NCBI RefSeq assembly: GCF_900176515.1
Contig: NZ_FWXV01000011.1
Location: 372,001-436,000, forward strand
Length of the DNA stretch: 64,000 nucleotides
Source: Kibdelosporangium aridum
Lineage (GTDB): Bacteria; Actinomycetota; Actinomycetes; Mycobacteriales; Pseudonocardiaceae
Reading direction: 5' to 3'
The notes beneath the pieces were generated by a model. It ran no database searches, had not been told where the DNA came from, and was given only the letters and a program-made list of their open reading frames with translations. A program made the position numbers and the translations under genes. Positions 17,863 to 25,663 of this stretch are shown here, one piece after another. The number at the start of each line of letters is the position of its first letter. Position 1 is the first letter of the stretch.

Positions 17863-18903
17863 CCGCTGGGAAATAGCACGTGGCCGGGCTGCCGGAGGAG
17901 CCGTTGAGCTGCGCGACACAAGTTCCGTTGGCACAAAGATGGTTTCGGGCGAGACCTCCTCCGAAGCACCGAGAATGTTCATGATCAGTCGAGCCGCCTC
18001 GACGCCCATGTCGTACTGCGGCATGCGCACTGTGGTCAGGGCTGGGCGTAGGTGCTCTGCCAACGGCATGTCGTTGTAGCCGACCACCGAGATGTGCTTG
18101 GGACAAGAAAGCCCCAACTGCTCCAGGGCCGTGTAGCAGCCAACGGCGAGCATGTCGTTGCCGGCGACAATCGCGGTGACGTCCGAGCGCTCGATGAGCC
18201 GTAGCGCCGCGTCGTGTCCGGCGGCTGCGGTGTACGCCGAAGCGTGCACGAAGTAATTGCGGGGGTGGCGCAACCCAAGGGACGTCATGCTGTGGCTGTA
18301 GGCGTCGCGCCGTGCCTGGGTGATCGACAGGTTCCGTGGACCCGCGAGGTGACCGATCGCCTTGTGCCCCAAGTCATGCAGGTGAGTCACTGCGGCGGCG
18401 ACGCCTGACTGGTCGTCGCTCAGGACCGCTGATGCGGTTGTGTCGTCGAGGAGACGGTTGATCAGCACTACCCTGTCGCCTGCCGTCACGAGCTCGCGGA
18501 CAACCGGATCGTCGCGCAGGGCGGAGGCGACGATGAAGGCGTCGCACTGCCGGGCCTTCAGGGTTGCGATGAGCTCGGCTTCGCGAGTGACTTCGTTGTC
18601 GGTGTTCGCCAGGAGGGCCGCGTAGTCGTGCGCGCGCAGCTCGTCCTCGATGCCACGGATCATTCCGGGGAACACCGGGTTGGTCAGGTCGGGGACAAGC
18701 ACACCGACCGTGCGGCTTCGCCCTGTTCGCAGGCTGCGTCCCATGGAATCGACCACGTAGCCAAGCCGCTGCGCTGCCTCGCGGACGCGTTTCGCGGTCG
18801 CCGCGGTGATGCGATCCGGCAAGTCGGGATTGAGCGCGCGGGACGCCGTGCCCGGATGCACGCCGGCCGCCCGGGCGACGTCGGCGAGGGTTGGTCTCGG
18901 CAT
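17857..18903 (-). CDS. LacI-family transcriptional repressor
   Basis: A 348-residue repressor. The N-terminal helix-turn-helix TLADVARAAGVHPGTASRALN is followed by the hinge helix and a periplasmic-binding-protein-like domain (RTVGVLVPDLTNPVFPGM, NDMLAVGCY, DMPLAEHLRPALTTVRMP). The ATG at 18903 has AAGGAG just upstream; the annotated-length frame to 18969 has no support. It is divergent from the AhpD-like/thioredoxin reductase operon and two operators lie between. Control of a redox operon by a LacI protein is unusual, since this family mostly senses sugars. Confidence 0.88.
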   Translation of the reverse strand: MPRPTLADVARAAGVHPGTASRALNPDLPDRITAATAKRVREAAQRLGYVVDSMGRSLRTGRSRTVGVLVPDLTNPVFPGMIRGIEDELRAHDYAALLANTDNEVTREAELIATLKARQCDAFIVASALRDDPVVRELVTAGDRVVLINRLLDDTTASAVLSDDQSGVAAAVTHLHDLGHKAIGHLAGPRNLSITQARRDAYSHSMTSLGLRHPRNYFVHASAYTAAAGHDAALRLIERSDVTAIVAGNDMLAVGCYTALEQLGLSCPKHISVVGYNDMPLAEHLRPALTTVRMPQYDMGVEAARLIMNILGASEEVSPETIFVPTELVSRSSTAPPAARPRAISQRS

Positions 18904-18914
18904 ACCCACTCCTT

Positions 18915-18964
18915 GACAATCGATTGCCAATGTCCTCATCCTAACGTGTGGCAATCGATTGCCA
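18915..18964. promoter_or_regulatory. Two LacI-type operators
   Basis: Operator 1 is GACAATCGATTGCC (18915-18928) and operator 2 is the perfect 16-bp palindrome TGGCAATCGATTGCCA (18949-18964). Both share the LacI-family core CAATCGATTG; their centres are 35 bp apart. Operator 1 overlaps the region just upstream of the LacI start, and operator 2 lies 27 bp before the AhpD-like ATG. This fits autoregulation and co-repression of the operon. Confidence 0.8.
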
Positions 18965-18990
18965 TACACCTAGGGACAGGAGGGACCATC

Positions 18991-19599
18991 ATGCCCCGCA
19001 TCAGCTACGTGCCGCCGGAATCGGTCACCGACCCGGAGATGGCCGAGGCGCTCGAGCAGTCCCGCAAGTACGGGACCCCGCGCCTGGAGAGCCAGGCCAT
19101 CCGCGCGCACGTCCCCGACGTGCTGCGCACCTTCACCAGGTCCTGGCAGCTCGTCTTCCGGCAGGGCGTTCTCGACCACAGCATCAAAGAACTGGCGCGG
19201 GTCTTCATCGCCAAGACCCTCGAGTGCGGTTACTGCGCGGGTCAGCGATCCCATCTCGGCGCGGAGGCAGGGTTGACCGAACGCGAGTTCGACGAGGTCA
19301 TCGAGTTCCGGAAGTCGACAGTGCTCGGTGACCGCGAGAAGGCAGCCCTTCGCTGGGCCGAAGCCATCGCCTGGGACCCGGCCATGGCGGACGACGAGGT
19401 CTGGGCCGAGCTGCACAAGCACTTCACCGAGCCGCAGCTCGTCGAACTGGGCTACTTCATCGGCCTGACGATGGGCCAGCAGAAGTTCCTCAAGACCTTG
19501 GGCCTCAAGCACGGCGAACTGGGGACCGAGTCGCTGGCCGGTCTCGCGCCCGAGGTCGCCGCGTCGCTCAGCACACCGGCCCCGCACGCTGATGCGTGA
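18991..19599 (+). CDS. AhpD-like / carboxymuconolactone decarboxylase family protein
   Basis: A 202-residue helical protein of the CMD/AhpD fold. The redox centre is CGYCAGQRSH (a CxxC with a nearby histidine) preceded by the conserved Glu of AKTLECGYC. Relatives reduce peroxiredoxins or alkyl hydroperoxides using the CxxC pair, although some CMD proteins are enzymes of aromatic catabolism. GGAGG precedes the ATG at 18991. It overlaps the thioredoxin reductase by eight bases, supporting an AhpD-type role with reducing power from that reductase. Confidence 0.8.
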   Translation: MPRISYVPPESVTDPEMAEALEQSRKYGTPRLESQAIRAHVPDVLRTFTRSWQLVFRQGVLDHSIKELARVFIAKTLECGYCAGQRSHLGAEAGLTEREFDEVIEFRKSTVLGDREKAALRWAEAIAWDPAMADDEVWAELHKHFTEPQLVELGYFIGLTMGQQKFLKTLGLKHGELGTESLAGLAPEVAASLSTPAPHADA

Positions 19600-20563
19600 C
19601 GTGACCATCATCGGATCGGGACCGGCCGGCTACACGGCTGCCGTGTACACGGCCAGGGCTGGTCTGGATCCCTTTGTGTTCGAGGGGATCCCGTCCGGTG
19701 GAGCGCTGATGCAAACCACCGATGTGGAGAACTTTCCCGGGTTCCCGTCAGGGATACAGGGTCCCGACCTCATGACTGCCATGCGCGCGCAAGCCGAACG
19801 CTTCGGCGCTGTGCTCACCGCGGACGAAGCAACCAGCATTGACCGGACAGACCGCGGCTTCTCGGTGTCGGGAAGCGAGGGCACCATCGAGTCACGCACG
19901 CTGATCCTGGCAATGGGATCCCGCTACAAGATGCTCGGTCTCGACAACGAGACCCGCCTGCTCGGACGCGGGGTGTCAACATGCGCCACATGCGATGGCT
20001 TCTTCTTCCGCGGCCAACGAGTGGCCGTTGTCGGCGGCGGCGACTCGGCCATGGAAGAAGCTATCTACCTCACCAGGTTCGCCACCGAAGTCACCGTCAT
20101 CCATCGACGAGACCAGCTGCGGGCCAGCACCATCATGGCTGAACGCGCCCTCGACCACCCTCAGATCACGTTCGTGTGGAACACCACCGTCGACGACATC
20201 CTAGGTGACACACAGGTCACTGGCCTCCGAATGCGAAACCACGTCGACGGCAGCGTTGCCGACCTCGAATGCGAAGGAGTATTCGTCGCTATCGGTCATG
20301 TCCCGCGCAGCGAACTGGTCCGCGATCTCGTCGACCTGGATCCAGCAGGCTATGTGCTCGTGAAAGATCGGACCAGCGAGACAAACCTCAGTGGCGTCTT
20401 CGCCTGCGGTGACCTCGTCGACCATCGATACCGCCAGGCAATCACCGCCGCGGGCAGCGGTTGCGCCGCGGCCTTGGACGCCGAGAACTGGCTGACCGAG
20501 CACTCGACGGCACCCTTCGGGGCCGTTGACGGTTGCCGGTCTTCCGCCGGGGATCCAGCCTGA
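19592..20563 (+). CDS. trxB: Thioredoxin reductase-like FAD/NAD(P)H protein
   Basis: A 323-residue flavoprotein. It has the FAD-binding GSGPAGYTAAVYTARAG motif, CATC redox cysteines at C131 and C134, the NADPH-binding GGGDSAMEEA motif and the C-terminal GVFACGDLVD FAD contact. This is the low-molecular-weight bacterial TrxB layout. Its ATG at 19592 lies inside the last codons of the AhpD-like gene. It probably supplies electrons to that protein or to a thioredoxin encoded elsewhere. It may not be the organism's main trxB; the name reflects family only. Confidence 0.85.
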   Translation: MRDVTIIGSGPAGYTAAVYTARAGLDPFVFEGIPSGGALMQTTDVENFPGFPSGIQGPDLMTAMRAQAERFGAVLTADEATSIDRTDRGFSVSGSEGTIESRTLILAMGSRYKMLGLDNETRLLGRGVSTCATCDGFFFRGQRVAVVGGGDSAMEEAIYLTRFATEVTVIHRRDQLRASTIMAERALDHPQITFVWNTTVDDILGDTQVTGLRMRNHVDGSVADLECEGVFVAIGHVPRSELVRDLVDLDPAGYVLVKDRTSETNLSGVFACGDLVDHRYRQAITAAGSGCAAALDAENWLTEHSTAPFGAVDGCRSSAGDPA

Positions 20564-20677
20564 ACATGCCCCTCGTCATGGCACTGTCCCGGTCTGTCCC
20601 GTCCAGGCGGGACACCTTCCGCTCCCCCGGATGCTGCGATGCGCTGGTGCGCACGCGGATTCGAGGGGGAAGTGACC

Positions 20678-21397
20678 TTGGAGTTCAAGATCCTGGGGAC
20701 GCTGCGCGTCTACACGGCGTCGAATGAGGTACGGCTGACCGCACGCATGCCACGCCTGCTGCTGGCCATCCTGCTCAGCGGCGCCAATGAGCCTGTATCG
20801 GTGGACGTGCTCATCCACGCCTTGTGGGACGGCCGGGCGGTGGGCAACGCTGCGAACAAGCTGCACCTGCACGCGCACCGAGTACGTAGGGTGCTGGACG
20901 ACCGGAGCCGATTACGTTACGAGCACGGCGGTTACCTGCTGCGGGTCCACCCTGGCGAGCTTGACCGCGACCACTTCGAGGAGCTGCTCGACCGCGCAGC
21001 CGCCAATCCTGTGACGGCTCTGCGGGATCTGCGGGCGGCCAACGCACTGTGGCGTGGCAGGCCGTTCGGCGAGTTAGGTGACTGTCAGGCGCTGCACAGC
21101 GAGATCCACCGGTTGACCGAGCGGCATTTGGCCGGGCTGGAGGACCTGTGCGCGGCCGAGATCAACCAGGGCGCGCACGCCGCCGTCGTCTCGGAGTTGA
21201 CCGAGATGGCCCGCGTGCATCCGTTCCGGGAGCGAGTGCACGCGTTGCTGATGACTGCGTTGCACCGCAGCGGGCGGCAGACCGAGGCACTGGCGGTCTA
21301 CCAGCGCGTCCGGCAGACCTTGGTCGAGGAGCTGGGACTGGAACCGGGACCGCTGCTACGCCGCGCGCACGCCGCGGTGCTCGCGTCCGTTCCGTAA
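20678..21397 (+). CDS. SARP-family transcriptional regulator
   Basis: A 239-residue Streptomyces antibiotic regulatory protein: an OmpR-like winged helix (residues 1-90, beginning EFKILGTLRV) followed by a BTAD domain (LTERHLAGLEDLCAAEI and HRSGRQTEALAVYQRVR). The best-supported start is the TTG at 20678, seven bases after GAGGGGGA; the GTG at 20672 sits too close to that site. Two TTA codons (20912 and 21074) are in frame, a hallmark of SARPs whose translation depends on bldA tRNA. No biosynthetic cluster is visible next to it. Confidence 0.85.
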   Translation: MEFKILGTLRVYTASNEVRLTARMPRLLLAILLSGANEPVSVDVLIHALWDGRAVGNAANKLHLHAHRVRRVLDDRSRLRYEHGGYLLRVHPGELDRDHFEELLDRAAANPVTALRDLRAANALWRGRPFGELGDCQALHSEIHRLTERHLAGLEDLCAAEINQGAHAAVVSELTEMARVHPFRERVHALLMTALHRSGRQTEALAVYQRVRQTLVEELGLEPGPLLRRAHAAVLASVP

Positions 21398-21480
21398 AAC
21401 GCCGAACTTGGAAAGCGATGGGAAATCGCACTCGGGGACGCTCGCGGTGTCGGATCACACCAACCGAATGGAGCGGAACC

Positions 21481-21870
21481 ATGCGGAAACTGCTGACCTT
21501 GTGCGGCATCACGGCTGCGCTGTTCGCAGGGGCGGCGTCGGGCGCGGCAGCACAGGAGAACGCCGACGTGTTAGCCACCTACACCGCCTGGGGACCAGGC
21601 AGGGCCTCCAGCGCTACGTACAACAATGCCAACAACCACTACGTCATTCGTGACCGCGCAAGCGACAACCGGGCTGTCGCCGTGATCTTCCAGCGGGCCA
21701 ACGGGGTTATCGTCGGCTTCCAGTCCTGCCACGAGGGTGCGGGCCAGAGCTGCCCGGGTGACCTGCCCCGCACGGTCACCGGACGGCTCTACATGCGGGC
21801 AGGTGTCGGATTGGGCCCCAACCCCACTGGATACAGGTGGGGAGCAGCGGTGGTCATCCCGAACGCGTGA
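21481..21870 (+). CDS. Small exported protein
   Basis: A 129-residue protein with a typical signal peptide (MRKLLTLCGITAALFAGAAS, cleavage near AQA). The mature part is a compact beta-rich domain with two cysteines (CHEGAGQSCPG) that probably form a disulphide. I do not recognise the family. A TTA codon occurs at 21571, as in the SARP gene just before it. GCGGAACC precedes the ATG at 21481. It ends at a strong bidirectional terminator. Confidence 0.75.
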   Translation: MRKLLTLCGITAALFAGAASGAAAQENADVLATYTAWGPGRASSATYNNANNHYVIRDRASDNRAVAVIFQRANGVIVGFQSCHEGAGQSCPGDLPRTVTGRLYMRAGVGLGPNPTGYRWGAAVVIPNA

Positions 21871-21877
21871 CGCACAT

Positions 21878-21905
21878 GGTGTGGCGGGTACCGGCCCGCC
21901 ACACC
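21878..21905. terminator. Bidirectional hairpin terminator
   Basis: GGTGTGGCGGG (21878-21888) and CCCGCCACACC (21895-21905) form a perfect 11-bp stem around TACCGG. It lies between two converging genes, seven bases after one stop and 14 before the other. There is only a weak T-rich stretch after it (CTTCATTTCC). The position makes termination the likely role. Confidence 0.8.
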
Positions 21906-21918
21906 TCCTTCATTTCCT

Positions 21919-23031
21919 TCATGGCCCTAGTGGGTGCCATCCGTCGGGTCCAGGATGGAATCGTCCTGACACGAGGTTGATCGTGCCCCAGCGGGCCTCC
22001 CCGACCCGATACTGGGTGGCGAACACCCATGGGCCGTAGTTGGTTTCCGTGGAGCCGTATCCGCGGGCCCACGCTTCGACTCCGTCGGTGGCCAGCACCG
22101 AGCCGTCGTACCACTTGGTCTCGACGATGCCCGACCAGTTGGTCGTGGGATTGAACTCACCGGTGATCGGGCTGTAGAAGCCCGACCGGGCCTGGCTGTC
22201 CGAAGGCTGCGTGCACTGAGCGAGCGGCCCGTAGCCGGTGCCGAGGTACGGCATTGGACAGTGGATCACCGGCTGGCCGGGCAGCTCGATCGTTCTCCTG
22301 CCGGGCTCGGCCGGGGGAGGCGGTGTTTCCGGCGGTGTTGTCGGCTGCGATACCGGCGGTGATGACACGGTGGTGGGCGCCGGAGGCGAAGCGGTCGTGG
22401 TCTTGGCCGTGGCAGCCGGAGCGGTCGACGGCGGCGTTCGCTCGGCCTGATCGGGCGGGATGACTTGCGGCGCACCGGAAACGATGCCGGATGGAGGTGG
22501 GGAGGAGGACGGCGGGGGCTGGCTCGAACCAGGCCCCGCCGGTACCGCTTGGTCCGGACGCTGCTGAGCCACGCTCGGGCCGCTGGAGTCGAAGAGCCGT
22601 GTGCCGATCACGGCCACCACGGCGAGGGCTAGCACGACAATCGCGATACGCACTGGCCATTTGGCACGCCGCTTCAGCGGGAGCGGCGCCAACACCGTGC
22701 CAACTGGTTCTTGTTCGACGGGCGTTCCGCCCGCAGCGATGCGCCGGCGGACAGCAACCCATTGGGCGGTTTGATCTTCGTCGCAACCGCACGCGCGGGC
22801 GAAAGCCACGACCAGATCCTCACGTGGCAGCGCGCTTCGTGCCAAGGCGGCGGTCAAAGTGCTGCGTGGCAGCACTTGTCCTTCTGCGGCAGCACGCTTC
22901 TCCAGCTGCCGGTACCCCAAGCCTGTCCACCGCTTGAGACGGCGCATCACTTCGACGAACTCCGCTGAGGTGTTCACCCCGGCCGGATCAGGTCTGCCAA
23001 GATCCTCAGGCACGTCAAGCGCATCAGCCAT
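21919..23031 (-). CDS. Membrane-anchored helix-turn-helix protein
   Basis: A 370-residue protein. The N-terminal 95 residues resemble an XRE-type DNA-binding region (SAEFVEVMRRLKRWTGLGYRQ, then RSTLTAALARS). A single membrane helix follows near residues 130-150 (WPVRIAIVVLALAVVAVIG), then a long Pro/Ser/Thr-rich stalk and a C-terminal outward domain with three cysteines. The layout of cytoplasmic HTH, one helix and extracytoplasmic sensor suggests a one-component signalling protein. The ATG at 23031 follows GGGAGG. It converges on the small exported protein. Confidence 0.75.
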   Translation of the reverse strand: MADALDVPEDLGRPDPAGVNTSAEFVEVMRRLKRWTGLGYRQLEKRAAAEGQVLPRSTLTAALARSALPREDLVVAFARACGCDEDQTAQWVAVRRRIAAGGTPVEQEPVGTVLAPLPLKRRAKWPVRIAIVVLALAVVAVIGTRLFDSSGPSVAQQRPDQAVPAGPGSSQPPPSSSPPPSGIVSGAPQVIPPDQAERTPPSTAPAATAKTTTASPPAPTTVSSPPVSQPTTPPETPPPPAEPGRRTIELPGQPVIHCPMPYLGTGYGPLAQCTQPSDSQARSGFYSPITGEFNPTTNWSGIVETKWYDGSVLATDGVEAWARGYGSTETNYGPWVFATQYRVGEARWGTINLVSGRFHPGPDGWHPLGP

Positions 23032-23148
23032 CGCCGCCACCTCCCAAGGCAACGTTGGAGCGGCCAAGCGTAGTGAGTATCGACCGCGCTCCGGAAGGGA
23101 TTGGGTCAGGAGCACTGTCTTGCGCCCGACTGCCCAGAGCACATCCCC

Positions 23149-23475
23149 TCAGTGAGCGGGTTCGTCGTCGCGGACCCGAATTTGCTCCTCCAGGGCGACG
23201 ATCTGTGCTCGCGCCGCGGCAAGCGCGTCCTCCAGCTCCACGATCCGCGCAGTGGCAGCCAAGGTGTGCCCTTCATCGAACAGCACGCGAATACGAATCG
23301 CACGTTCCAGCTGCCGACGGCTGTAACGCCGGTGCCCGCCGTCTGACCGTTGTGGGCTCAGCAGGCTGGCGGTGTCCAGGCTTCGCAAGAACGCTTGCCG
23401 CACGCCGAGCAGGTCGGCCGCCTGACCGATCGTGTACGTCGGATGGTCGGCGTCATCGAGCTTGTCCAAGGTCAC
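23149..23475 (-). CDS. Small MerR-family regulator
   Basis: A 108-residue paralogue of the protein at 8872-9204: a MerR helix-turn-helix (YTIGQAADLLGVRQAFLRSLD, GGHRRYSRRQL) and a C-terminal coiled coil (VELEDALAAARAQIVALEEQ). No effector domain or metal cysteines. I chose the GTG at 23475 because GGGGAG lies nine bases upstream; the open frame to 23538 lacks a site. It faces the small protein at 23610 across a palindromic promoter and so probably controls it. Confidence 0.83.
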   Translation of the reverse strand: MTLDKLDDADHPTYTIGQAADLLGVRQAFLRSLDTASLLSPQRSDGGHRRYSRRQLERAIRIRVLFDEGHTLAATARIVELEDALAAARAQIVALEEQIRVRDDEPAH

Positions 23476-23531
23476 GACGGCTGACTCCCCATGCTGACGG
23501 CCCGCACCCAGAGAATAACTACAGCGCCCCC

Positions 23532-23560
23532 TTGACACAATCTACAGTGCGCACTATAAG
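23532..23560 (+). promoter_or_regulatory. Consensus promoter with embedded palindrome
   Basis: TTGACA (23532-23537) and TATAAG (23555-23560) are separated by exactly 17 bp, a near-consensus housekeeping promoter that is rare in such GC-rich DNA. The spacer ends in the perfect palindrome AGTGCGCACT (23546-23555), extendable to a 16-bp near-palindrome. An operator in the spacer is where MerR proteins bind, and a MerR gene faces away on the left. The start codon of the rightward gene lies 50 bp downstream. Confidence 0.7.
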
Positions 23561-23609
23561 AAAAGTATCGGTCGATGACCCCGGTGAGGACGCCCTGGGA
23601 GTGATCGTG

Positions 23610-23906
23610 ATGCTGACGCAGACCGAGCAGACCGCGTTCGCGGAACTGGTTTTCGCGGAACGCGACTGGCTGGACGCGGAGTTCGACGCGATCGTGTCCG
23701 GCGGCTTCGGCTTCCCGGTGCAGCGCACCCGCCGACCACATCGACCACCGCGAAACCCTCGTGCCGGGAGCGGCGGCCTCCCCACAGAGGCCTGCCCACC
23801 CGCCTCGGCCGGCGAGGACGGCGCGACACCTCCGCGCGTCAGTGCGCGGGAACGCGCGCCTCCGACTGGTCAGCCACAAAGGACAGTGGACAACGTCAGG
23901 AGGTGA
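23610..23906 (+). CDS. Small conserved-looking protein next to MerR
   Basis: A 98-residue protein. Its first 35 residues are acidic and helix-forming (EQTAFAELVFAERDWLDAEF, then IVSGGFG), and the rest is Arg/Pro-rich and probably disordered. The ATG at 23610 follows GGGAG. It is transcribed from the consensus promoter at 23532-23560 and is divergent from the MerR gene. I do not recognise a family. The basic disordered tail could bind nucleic acid, but that is only an inference. Confidence 0.6.
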   Translation: MLTQTEQTAFAELVFAERDWLDAEFDAIVSGGFGFPVQRTRRPHRPPRNPRAGSGGLPTEACPPASAGEDGATPPRVSARERAPPTGQPQRTVDNVRR

Positions 23907-24083
23907 TGACACACCGGGTACGGTGCCGCATGGCAGTCGCCCATGACTGTGAAACGTAGGCTGGGCAGTATTCCTCAACGCCAGCACGGCGTCTCGTGAC
24001 GCGAAACCGGCGACTCCCCTCAGCACCTCCCGGCAGTGACGACCCAGTGCTGACACGTGTTCGACAATGGTTGAGTCCGTCCC

Positions 24084-24112
24084 GCTCGCTACCGCGCCCT
24101 GCGGTAGCGAGC
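24084..24112. terminator. 12-bp hairpin, probable terminator
   Basis: GCTCGCTACCGC (24084-24095) pairs perfectly with GCGGTAGCGAGC (24101-24112) around a 5-base loop. It lies between the small protein (ends 23906) and the J-domain gene (starts 24172). It has no T run, as is common in actinomycete terminators. Confidence 0.6.
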
Positions 24113-24171
24113 CCTGGCGGCCAAGAAACGTGGAAAAGGCCAACGCCTGACCGTCACTTTTGGACAGAGAG

Positions 24172-24489
24172 ATGGACCCGTACCGAGTACTGGGCGTAGC
24201 TCCGGACGCCACCGCCGCGCAGATCACCGCTAGCTACCGGGCCAAAGTACTCGCGCTACACCCCGACACACGGCCCGAGACTGCCGAACCCGCACGGCTG
24301 GCCGACGTCCTGGCCGCCTACGCCCTGCTGCGCGATCCACAACGCCGCGCGGCCTACGACGCCAAACACACCACACGCGAAACCCGCATCGAGGTTCGGG
24401 TCCGACGTGTTCAGCAGGCCCCGGACATCCGCCTCGACGTGTGGGCCGAGCCCGATATCCGTGTCGGCCCGGTGCGTCGGCTGTCGTAA
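24172..24489 (+). CDS. J-domain (DnaJ-like) protein
   Basis: A 105-residue protein. Residues 1-65 are a J domain, with the start YRVLGVAPDATAAQI and the catalytic HPD motif in LALHPDT. The short C terminus (RIEVRVRRVQQAPDIRLDV) has no glycine-rich or zinc region, so this is a class III J protein rather than a full DnaJ. It stimulates an Hsp70 ATPase elsewhere in the genome. The ATG at 24172 follows AGAGAG. A peptidase follows on the same strand after 120 bp. Confidence 0.85.
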   Translation: MDPYRVLGVAPDATAAQITASYRAKVLALHPDTRPETAEPARLADVLAAYALLRDPQRRAAYDAKHTTRETRIEVRVRRVQQAPDIRLDVWAEPDIRVGPVRRLS

Positions 24490-24609
24490 ACGGCCGGCTC
24501 GGTTACGGCGGACCTCCACGCCCATTCGGGGAGCACGCCACCTTGAACATCAACAGTGGATCGAAGCAGCATCAGCTCTGCGCGCCGGTTTTCTGGGTAT
24601 TTGGAGGAT

Positions 24610-25632
24610 ATGACCGAGACACGTTGGATCAGTGCTGCGCTGTTGGCGGCGGTCATAGCGACGTCGGCGTGCACAACCGGACAGGACGCCGTGCAGCCGC
24701 CGCGTGAACCAGTGGCCACCGCTCCGGCACCGCCTGCGCCGGACGCCGGCCTGGCAGATGTGGTGGACCGGATCGCGCCGAGTGTGGTGACCGTTCAGGT
24801 CGGTGAGGGTGGCGGCAGTGGCGTGGTGATGCGGCCCGATGTGGTGGTGACCAACCAGCACGTTGTCGGTCAACAGCGCGAAGTGCTCATCGCATACGCC
24901 GACGGCGGGCGCTCACCAGGCACAGTGCTGGCAACCGACACGGTCACCGACCTGGCCGTGGTCCGCACCGAACGCAAGAACCTGCCGGTTGCCGAATTCC
25001 GGACAACACTCCCCCGGCCCGGCGAACCCGCTGTGGCGATCGGAAGCCCGCTCGGTTTCCAGAACTCGGTGACCGCGGGGATCATCTCCGGTCTGCACCG
25101 CGAGATCCCCGGCTCGGGCAGCCGGACCCAGTCACTGGTGGATCTCATCCAGACCGACGCGGCGATCTCCCCCGGCAACTCAGGCGGAGCGTTGCTCGAC
25201 TCGCTCGGCCGCGTTGTGGGCATCAACGAGGCGTACATCCCACCCACCGCGGGTGCTGTGTCCCTTGGTTTCGCGATTCCCTCGGCGACGGTTCTGAACG
25301 TCGCTGAGCAGTTGTTGGCCGACGGCACCGCGACACACCCATACCTCGGCGTGTCACTTGGGCGCCTGACACCGGACATCCAGCAACGACTCGGCGTCCG
25401 CACCGACCACGGCGCACTGGTGATGAACGTCGACCAGACAGGCCCAGCCGCCACCAGCGGACTACGCATCGGCGATGTGATCGTGCAGTTCGCCGGTCAA
25501 GAGATCCGCACAGTCGAGGATCTACTGTCCGCGCTGCGCCAGACAAAGCCTGGCGGCAAAGCGCCCGCAACCGTTGTCCAGGGCGAGACTCGCAAGCAAA
25601 TTGAGCTGACCATCGGTTCACGGACCGGCTGA
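24610..25632 (+). CDS. HtrA/DegP-like lipoprotein serine protease
   Basis: A 340-residue exported protease. The signal peptide ends at a lipobox with Cys21 (ATSAC). The trypsin-like domain has the triad His84 (TNQHVVG), Asp114 (TVTDLAV) and Ser191 (SPGNSGGAL), and residues about 245-335 form a PDZ domain. This is the HtrA layout for quality control of envelope proteins. GGAGG directly precedes the ATG. The stop lies inside a terminator hairpin that faces the next gene. It may work with the upstream J protein only indirectly, as they act in different compartments. Confidence 0.87.
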   Translation: MTETRWISAALLAAVIATSACTTGQDAVQPPREPVATAPAPPAPDAGLADVVDRIAPSVVTVQVGEGGGSGVVMRPDVVVTNQHVVGQQREVLIAYADGGRSPGTVLATDTVTDLAVVRTERKNLPVAEFRTTLPRPGEPAVAIGSPLGFQNSVTAGIISGLHREIPGSGSRTQSLVDLIQTDAAISPGNSGGALLDSLGRVVGINEAYIPPTAGAVSLGFAIPSATVLNVAEQLLADGTATHPYLGVSLGRLTPDIQQRLGVRTDHGALVMNVDQTGPAATSGLRIGDVIVQFAGQEIRTVEDLLSALRQTKPGGKAPATVVQGETRKQIELTIGSRTG

Positions 25633-25650
25633 ACCTCAGCACGGTCCGTG
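25619..25650. terminator. Bidirectional terminator hairpin
   Basis: CACGGACCG (25619-25627) and CGGTCCGTG (25642-25650) form a perfect 9-bp stem with a 14-base loop, overlapping the protease stop. The convergent methyltransferase ends 14 bp beyond. Position and symmetry fit a terminator for both genes. Confidence 0.7.
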
Positions 25651-25663
25651 CATGACGTGGGGT

